From the NCBI GenBank assembly GCA_949297285.1, contig CASFRL010000141.1:1-36174 (forward strand): a stretch of DNA of 36,174 nucleotides, written 5' to 3'. The notes below the pieces were generated by a model. That model saw only the letters and a program-made list of their open reading frames with translations. It made no database searches and had not been told where the DNA came from. Positions within the stretch are counted from its first letter, which is position 1; every line of letters starts with the position of its first letter. The translations under genes were made by a program, and so were the position numbers. This stretch comes from an uncultured Bacteroidales bacterium. Its GTDB lineage: Bacteria; Bacteroidota; Bacteroidia; Bacteroidales; Coprobacteraceae. Of the stretch, positions 32,115 to 36,174 are shown piece after piece.

Positions 32115-33482
32115 ATGAAACAAAATCGGAAATACCATTGGGGAATCGTCGGAGTTTTTGCGATTGTTATAATATCTTCGGGACTTTTTGCGTTTCATCA
32201 ACTCTCTCAAAAAAATCATAGTGTCCCGACAAAAAACATCTTATCATATATTCCCGAAAACGACTCCCTTGTCTTGTTCGAATTGCAAGGAAATGAGGCT
32301 ATCCAAACACTGGATCGAAACGCCATTATCCGTTCATGGCTGCGGCATACAGATTATGAACCGGATATTTTTCTCCGCATGGCAAAGAAAATGGAGGAAA
32401 TAAATCCTGAAGGAAAATTAATTTTAGGGATATACCGTCCCGGCACGTCCAATGCCCGGATCATCCTATGGGGCAATATATCCCCCCGACAAAGCAAAGA
32501 GATCGAGAAATGGATAAAAAAATATATCGCATCGGATTTTGTTCCGGAAAAGGAACGTCTGGACTCTCTCATATTGACACACTATACGATAACCGGAAAC
32601 CGGTTCTTATCCTGTATGGAAGGAAACGGCATTTTCGGAGCATCCAATGATTACAAATTACTCCGAGCATCAGCCCGTTCATCTCGATCTGAAAATCAAG
32701 AAACAACAATAGAATCCAAAAATATCTCTCCCTCACAATACGTTCATATAAACTCGGATTTGTTACCGGGAAGCCGTTATCTCAAGATTCCTCATAAAAA
32801 AATCGTATTCGAAACCGTTTTTGACAAAAATAAAATTTGGAATACGGGATATATCCCTTATGTAAACGACAGCAGCATTATATCAAGATTGCAACATCAA
32901 TCAAAAAATCAACCATTCAACCCCGAGGCTTTCGGCATACGAACAATCTTGGGCATGCAATATCAGATACCGGACATCGAAACTTTTTTTACAAAAGCCG
33001 AATTACATTCGGCCGACTCTATCTTGCTGAACGAAATAGACAATGAAATAAATGTGGCATGGGTCAATATCGGAGACTATAAACTGTCTAAAATCATTTC
33101 GATGCGATTAAAAGAGCCACAACAATTCGATCGGTTTTCTTTTCCCACCCGCTTGAGTTTTATGCCCGAACCTTTATGTAACGACTCGGTTTATCAAGAA
33201 ACCTTACACGGTGATTATCTCTTCCTGTCCGACAATAGATCTGTTTTGGATGATTATATTCACGACATAGAAGCAGGAGAAACAATCACTAAAAAACCGA
33301 GTTTTACCGATCTCAACAAACACATAAACGATCGTATAAACTGGATATTTTTCGGTATCGACATTCCGGATAGCATATACATTCGAGAGTCGGGCCTATA
33401 TTCTCAATTCAGTTTCTTTACCGAACTCGGCACAGGACTTCCGAATGCCATATTCTGTAATCTGCTAATTACCGGGAAGTAA
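32115..33482 (+). CDS. Membrane-anchored protein of unknown function, 455 aa
   Basis: The protein starts with one membrane helix (about 8-29, WGIVGVFAIVIISSGLFAFHQL) and then has a large extracytoplasmic part with no further membrane segments. It looks like a signal anchor without a clear cleavage site. The following NILSYIPENDSLVLFELQGNEAI looks like the start of a globular module seen in Bacteroidetes proteins of this size and context, but I cannot name the family. Near the end SYQETLHGDYLFLSDNRSVLDDYIHDIEAGETI (about 355-390) suggests a second similar module. No catalytic motif is evident. It has its own promoter, divergent from dnaN, and is convergent with rlmH 39 nt away. Confidence 0.75.
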   Translation: MKQNRKYHWGIVGVFAIVIISSGLFAFHQLSQKNHSVPTKNILSYIPENDSLVLFELQGNEAIQTLDRNAIIRSWLRHTDYEPDIFLRMAKKMEEINPEGKLILGIYRPGTSNARIILWGNISPRQSKEIEKWIKKYIASDFVPEKERLDSLILTHYTITGNRFLSCMEGNGIFGASNDYKLLRASARSSRSENQETTIESKNISPSQYVHINSDLLPGSRYLKIPHKKIVFETVFDKNKIWNTGYIPYVNDSSIISRLQHQSKNQPFNPEAFGIRTILGMQYQIPDIETFFTKAELHSADSILLNEIDNEINVAWVNIGDYKLSKIISMRLKEPQQFDRFSFPTRLSFMPEPLCNDSVYQETLHGDYLFLSDNRSVLDDYIHDIEAGETITKKPSFTDLNKHINDRINWIFFGIDIPDSIYIRESGLYSQFSFFTELGTGLPNAIFCNLLITGK

Positions 33483-33521
33483 TACTCTTCAGACTTCAAA
33501 CGACAAGGATTTTATTTCGGT

Positions 33522-33995
33522 CTATTCATGATGATAGGGCTCATGATTCAATATTGTCATCGCCCGATAAAGTTGCTCGACAAATATCATACGGATCATT
33601 TGATGAGAGAATGTCATCTTCGACAGAGAGATCTTCTCACGAGCCACCTCATATATGCGAGACGAGAATCCATACGGTCCGCCTATGACAAAAACAAGCC
33701 GCTTCGATACAATGTGCATCTTATGCTCAAGATATTCGGCAAATTGTATCGATGTATATTCCTTACCCCGCTCATCCAATAAAACCGTATAATCGCCCGG
33801 TTGCAAATACTTAAGGATCAAATCGGCTTCTTTTTCTTTCTGTTGATCAAAACTGAGATTCTTCGTATTTTTCAAATCAGGAATCGTACCGACTTCAAAA
33901 GGAATATAGTGTTTTATCCGTTCACCATATTCCCGAATCGCCTCCGAGAAATAAGATTCCACAGTTTTTCCGACAACTAAAAGGAGTATTTTCAT
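33522..33995 (-). CDS. rlmH: 23S rRNA pseudouridine-1915 N3-methyltransferase RlmH, 157 aa
   Basis: RlmH is a small SPOUT methyltransferase that modifies pseudouridine 1915 in helix 69 of 23S rRNA, in assembled ribosomes, with S-adenosylmethionine. The knotted C-terminal part shows the family signatures LVFVIGGPYGFS (about 100-111) and SLSKMTFSHQMIRMIFVEQLYRAMTILNHEPYHHE (about 123-157), and the middle TVLLDERGKEYTSIQFAEYL. Length is exactly typical. The ATG at 33993-33995 gives the standard MKILLLVVGKTVE; a much longer reading from 34148 would run through the promoter region and adds hydrophobic, Tyr/Cys-rich residues unlike the family. Confidence 0.96.
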   Translation of the reverse strand: MKILLLVVGKTVESYFSEAIREYGERIKHYIPFEVGTIPDLKNTKNLSFDQQKEKEADLILKYLQPGDYTVLLDERGKEYTSIQFAEYLEHKMHIVSKRLVFVIGGPYGFSSRIYEVAREKISLSKMTFSHQMIRMIFVEQLYRAMTILNHEPYHHE

Positions 33996-34071
33996 CTTAT
34001 AGGTATGATATTCCGTCTTTTTACTTACATTTGCAAATAAGTAGTTTTGATTCGGATATTTTTCCGAGATG

Positions 34072-34079
34072 CAAAGGTA
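34072..34079 (-). promoter_or_regulatory. -7 box for rlmH
   Basis: The minus strand reads TACCTTTG followed by C, an exact and strong TAnnTTTG match, with start near 34065 and a leader of about 70 nt. A plus-strand match (TAGTTTTG, 34042-34049) points the other way toward the gene at 34154, so the two start sites would face each other. Confidence 0.6.
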
Positions 34080-34153
34080 ATGATTTTTATAGAAAATTCG
34101 GAACATTCGTACAGGTTGCCATAAAATAAAGTCAATATACAAAAGCAATTACT

Positions 34154-34540
34154 ATGAAATCAAAAACACTTACATTACTGATGTTTTTTTTAATCATAAC
34201 CGGGAATATAATTGCTCAGAATATTCCGAAAGATATTCCGAATGCTTTCAAGACCGGTAATGTTCAGCTTTTGGGAGAATATATGGAAGAAAAAGTTTTT
34301 TTGGTCATTCCCGGGCTAAAAAAGCAATTGACGCGTCAAGAAACAAAAGAGCAATTAACTCTATTTTTTTCGGCAAACAAACCTGTCGATTTCAAGACAA
34401 TTCATCAAAGCGAACAGAACAATTCGGGATATATGATCGGGAAACTCATTACCGAAAACCAAGAATTCAGAGTACATATCTTGATGAAAATAACAGACAA
34501 AAAATATTATATCAACCAATTAAGAATTGAGAATTTCTAA
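34154..34540 (+). CDS. Small secreted protein, DUF4783-like, 128 aa
   Basis: A signal peptide (MKSKTLTLLMFFLIITGNIIA, cut before QNIPK) precedes about 107 mature residues. The pattern IPNAFKTGNVQLLGEYMEEKVFLVIPG... followed by QTKEQLTLFFSANKP-like text and ending YYINQLRIENF matches the DUF4783 family, a NTF2-like small alpha+beta fold that occurs beside nadC in many Bacteroidetes. Function is unknown. The stop overlaps the nadC start by one base (TAATG), so translation is probably coupled. The family name is from memory of the pattern and context; secretion is well supported. Confidence 0.82.
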   Translation: MKSKTLTLLMFFLIITGNIIAQNIPKDIPNAFKTGNVQLLGEYMEEKVFLVIPGLKKQLTRQETKEQLTLFFSANKPVDFKTIHQSEQNNSGYMIGKLITENQEFRVHILMKITDKKYYINQLRIENF

Positions 34541-35379
34541 TGGAAAATTTAATCGATGATTTAATCAAACTGGCTTTTGCCGAAGATATAGGAGACGGAG
34601 ACCACACAACTCTATGTTGTATTCCCGAAGACGCTATGGGTAAATCCAAATTGTTAATCAAAGAGGAAGGTATCCTGGCCGGAGTAGAAATGGCACAACG
34701 TATTTTTAAAGATTTTGATCCCGACCTGAAAATGGAGATATTTATCTCAGATGGTACTCCCGTCAAACCGGGAGATGTAGCTTTCACGGTCGAAGGTAAA
34801 GTCAGATCTCTTTTGCAAACAGAACGTTTGATGCTGAACGTAATGCAAAGAATGAGCGGTATAGCAACTGTCACCAATAAATATGTAAAACGCTTAGAAG
34901 GGCTGCATACCAAAGTCTTGGATACACGTAAAACGACTCCGGGATTGCGTATGATCGAAAAAGCGGCCGTAAAAATCGGTGGTGGGGAAAACCATAGAAT
35001 CGGACTTTTCGATATGATCTTATTGAAAGATAATCATATCGATTTTGCCGGAGGTATAGAAAATGCAATACACCGGGCTAAAAACTATTTAAAGGAAAAA
35101 GGGAAAGACTTGAAAATAGAGATTGAAGTCCGTGACATGGATGAGCTGGAGGAGGTTATGCGTATCGGAGGCATAGATCGCATTATGTTAGACAATTTCA
35201 CCCCAGAACTTACCCGTAAAGCCGTAGAACGAATCGGAGGAAAATATGAAACCGAATCGTCGGGCGGTATAACCTTCGACACTATCAGAGACTATGCCGA
35301 ATGCGGGGTAGACTTTATATCGGTAGGAGCTTTAACTCACTCTGTCAAAGGTTTAGACATGAGTTTTAAAGCTTGTTAG
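34540..35379 (+). CDS. nadC: Quinolinate phosphoribosyltransferase (NadC), 279 aa
   Basis: NadC converts quinolinate and PRPP to nicotinate mononucleotide with loss of CO2, the de novo entry into NAD. Visible signatures are LAFAEDIGDGDHTT (about 11-24), RLMLNVMQRMSGIAT (about 96-110), DTRKTTPGLRMIEKAAVKIGGGENHRIGLFDMILLKDNHI (about 128-167, quinolinate and PRPP binding) and the end-barrel ESSGGITFDTIRDYAECGVDFISVGALTHSV (about 241-271). The length is standard. It overlaps the preceding small secreted protein by 1 nt. nadA and nadB are not in the window. The next gene starts 10 nt later in the same direction. Confidence 0.97.
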   Translation: MENLIDDLIKLAFAEDIGDGDHTTLCCIPEDAMGKSKLLIKEEGILAGVEMAQRIFKDFDPDLKMEIFISDGTPVKPGDVAFTVEGKVRSLLQTERLMLNVMQRMSGIATVTNKYVKRLEGLHTKVLDTRKTTPGLRMIEKAAVKIGGGENHRIGLFDMILLKDNHIDFAGGIENAIHRAKNYLKEKGKDLKIEIEVRDMDELEEVMRIGGIDRIMLDNFTPELTRKAVERIGGKYETESSGGITFDTIRDYAECGVDFISVGALTHSVKGLDMSFKAC

Positions 35380-35389
35380 TCATACCTCC

Positions 35390-36025
35390 ATGAATAAAAT
35401 AATTATAGCTTTTGCTTTTAGCATTTGCATAATAAATAGCGTATTTTGTTCTGAAACAGAGAGAAGAAAGCCGGTTTTTCATTATCCCGGATACACGATA
35501 GAATATCTTGATAACGGGTATAAAATATACAAAGGAAATCCGGCATTCTCTTCAAATTTAATTTATACGATCATATTCGAAGGGGAAAATTACAGCATAT
35601 TTAAAGGTAGTTCCGATTTCTCCTTAAACTTGATCTATGCAGTAGAAACAGACAATAAAGGTTACAGAATATATAAAGGAGATCCCGATTTCTCGTCGAA
35701 CCTTATTTACGCTTTGGAGTACACCGATAAAGGATACAAAATTTACAAAGGAGACCCGACGTTTTTATCTAATTTAGCATATACGGTAGAATATACAGCC
35801 GAGTATTACAAGGTTTATAAAGGAGATTCCTTTTCTTCTAATCTGATCTATTATGTAAGCCGCGAAGCGCTAAAGTTTTTCGAAAGCCATAATACCAGAC
35901 GAAAAGAAAAACAGCTATTCGACCAGTTATTATTTCAGCCTTCGTTATTTGAAGAGAATAAACGGTCAGATAATTTATCCGATTCGATCATTCTCTCGCT
36001 AATAGACTCCTTATTAAACAGATAA
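35390..36025 (+). CDS. Secreted protein with five 24-residue repeats, 211 aa
   Basis: After a signal peptide (MNKIIIAFAFSICIINSVFC, cut around residue 20) come five tandem repeats of 24 residues at 43-66, 67-90, 91-114, 115-138 and 139-161 (the last one residue short). The consensus is GYKIYKGDPxFSSNLIYxxE; Tyr, KG and NLIY are the most fixed. The regular beta-type pattern suggests a closed beta structure such as the small beta-flower repeat proteins known in bacteria; this is inference. Residues about 162-211 are charged and helical (FESHNTRRKEKQLFDQLL). Function is unknown. It follows nadC by 10 nt and ends just before a terminator, so it may be expressed with nadC. Confidence 0.82.
   Translation: MNKIIIAFAFSICIINSVFCSETERRKPVFHYPGYTIEYLDNGYKIYKGNPAFSSNLIYTIIFEGENYSIFKGSSDFSLNLIYAVETDNKGYRIYKGDPDFSSNLIYALEYTDKGYKIYKGDPTFLSNLAYTVEYTAEYYKVYKGDSFSSNLIYYVSREALKFFESHNTRRKEKQLFDQLLFQPSLFEENKRSDNLSDSIILSLIDSLLNR
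35516..35872 (+). repeat. 72-bp tandem repeat region in the last gene
   Basis: Five in-frame repeat units of 72 bp (the last shorter by one codon) encode the 24-residue repeats. Protein sequence is better kept than DNA, showing that the repeats are old and under selection rather than recent slippage products. Confidence 0.8.
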
Positions 36026-36041
36026 TAATATTCAATTCTCA

Positions 36042-36173
36042 TCAAGAAATATCCGTTTGTGAAATAAAGCAGACGGATATTTTTTTCTGTTGGCGAGCTT
36101 TATCTTGTAAAATCAAATACACAGACGCTCTAATGGCATAAGGCAAAAATCCGGGAGCGAGTATATCATGATC
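36042..36173 (-). CDS. Partial 3' end of a gene entering from the right edge
   Basis: A minus-strand frame is open from the right edge to a TGA at 36042-36044, 43 codons, beginning DHDILAPGFLPYAIRASV and continuing YLILQDKARQQKK. It reads like the helical C-terminus of a real protein but is too short to identify. The terminator of the preceding plus-strand gene lies within its last codons, as happens between convergent genes. Low certainty. Confidence 0.35.
   Translation of the reverse strand, partial: DHDILAPGFLPYAIRASVYLILQDKARQQKKISVCFISQTDIS
36047..36086 (+). terminator. Terminator after the repeat-protein gene
   Basis: AAATATCCGTTTG (36047-36059) pairs over 13 bp (one G.U) with 36070-36082, and the T-run extends to 36086. 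It lies 21 nt after the stop. Confidence 0.85.
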
Positions 36174-36174
36174 C

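Noticed and set aside
33996..34148. N-terminal extension of RlmH upstream of 33995
   Set aside because: It crosses the rlmH promoter box at 34072-34079 and makes the protein about 50 residues longer than the highly uniform family.

Overview
The window looks like chromosomal DNA from a Bacteroidales bacterium (phylum Bacteroidota). Several independent signs agree. Promoters carry the Bacteroidetes -7 box TAnnTTTG, and at least two also have a well-spaced TTG/TTTG -33 element. Shine-Dalgarno sites are weak. The M49 dipeptidyl peptidase has the short Bacteroides-type HECLGH site. There are type IX secretion (T9SS) components: a PorD-family protein and a C10 protease with a C-terminal sorting domain. 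A gut genus such as Coprobacter, Barnesiella or Parabacteroides is possible, but that is a guess. No insertion sequence, prophage, integrase or CRISPR array was seen.

Layout. 1-5115, mostly minus strand: a secreted protein of unknown function, an initiator tRNA-fMet with its own promoter and terminator, a lipoprotein, a YdeI/OmpD-associated protein and a secreted GH2 glycosidase. 5366-6649: O-acetylhomoserine sulfhydrylase (MetY), divergent from the GH2 gene. 7007-14713: a drug-efflux-type cassette in the order TetR, TolC, membrane-fusion lipoprotein, two ABC ATPases, two ABC-2 permeases, AraC. It corresponds to E. coli ybhGFSR with YbhF split into two genes. 14881-19574, plus strand: secreted dipeptidyl peptidase III, an AlkD-like DNA alkylation repair protein, a Fur-family repressor and purA. 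19691-23405, minus strand: a C10 (streptopain-like) protease with a T9SS signal, and an Uup-type ABC-F protein. 23601-24950: an NtrC-type sigma-54 activator with no kinase beside it. 24951-25393: a non-coding stretch with a promoter-like box, several hairpins and a very strong terminator, the best candidate here for an undescribed RNA. 25409-31932, minus strand: a tight housekeeping cluster transcribed as dnaN, DEDDh exonuclease, coaBC, porD, recN, rlmB. 32115-36025: a membrane-anchored unknown (plus), rlmH (minus), then DUF4783-like protein, nadC and a secreted 24-residue-repeat protein (plus).

How the genes fit together. The efflux cassette is a complete inner-membrane to outer-membrane export machine, bracketed by two regulators. 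Its two ATPases have complementary defects that predict one working and one degenerate ATP site. The C10 protease is a likely substrate of the T9SS that PorD supports. The dnaN cluster joins replication, repair, CoA synthesis, T9SS and 23S rRNA methylation. Several annotated starts were moved downstream of TTG/GTG codons because a promoter box, signal peptide or family length fits the ATG better.

All family calls rest on reading motifs by eye. No database or folding search was run.
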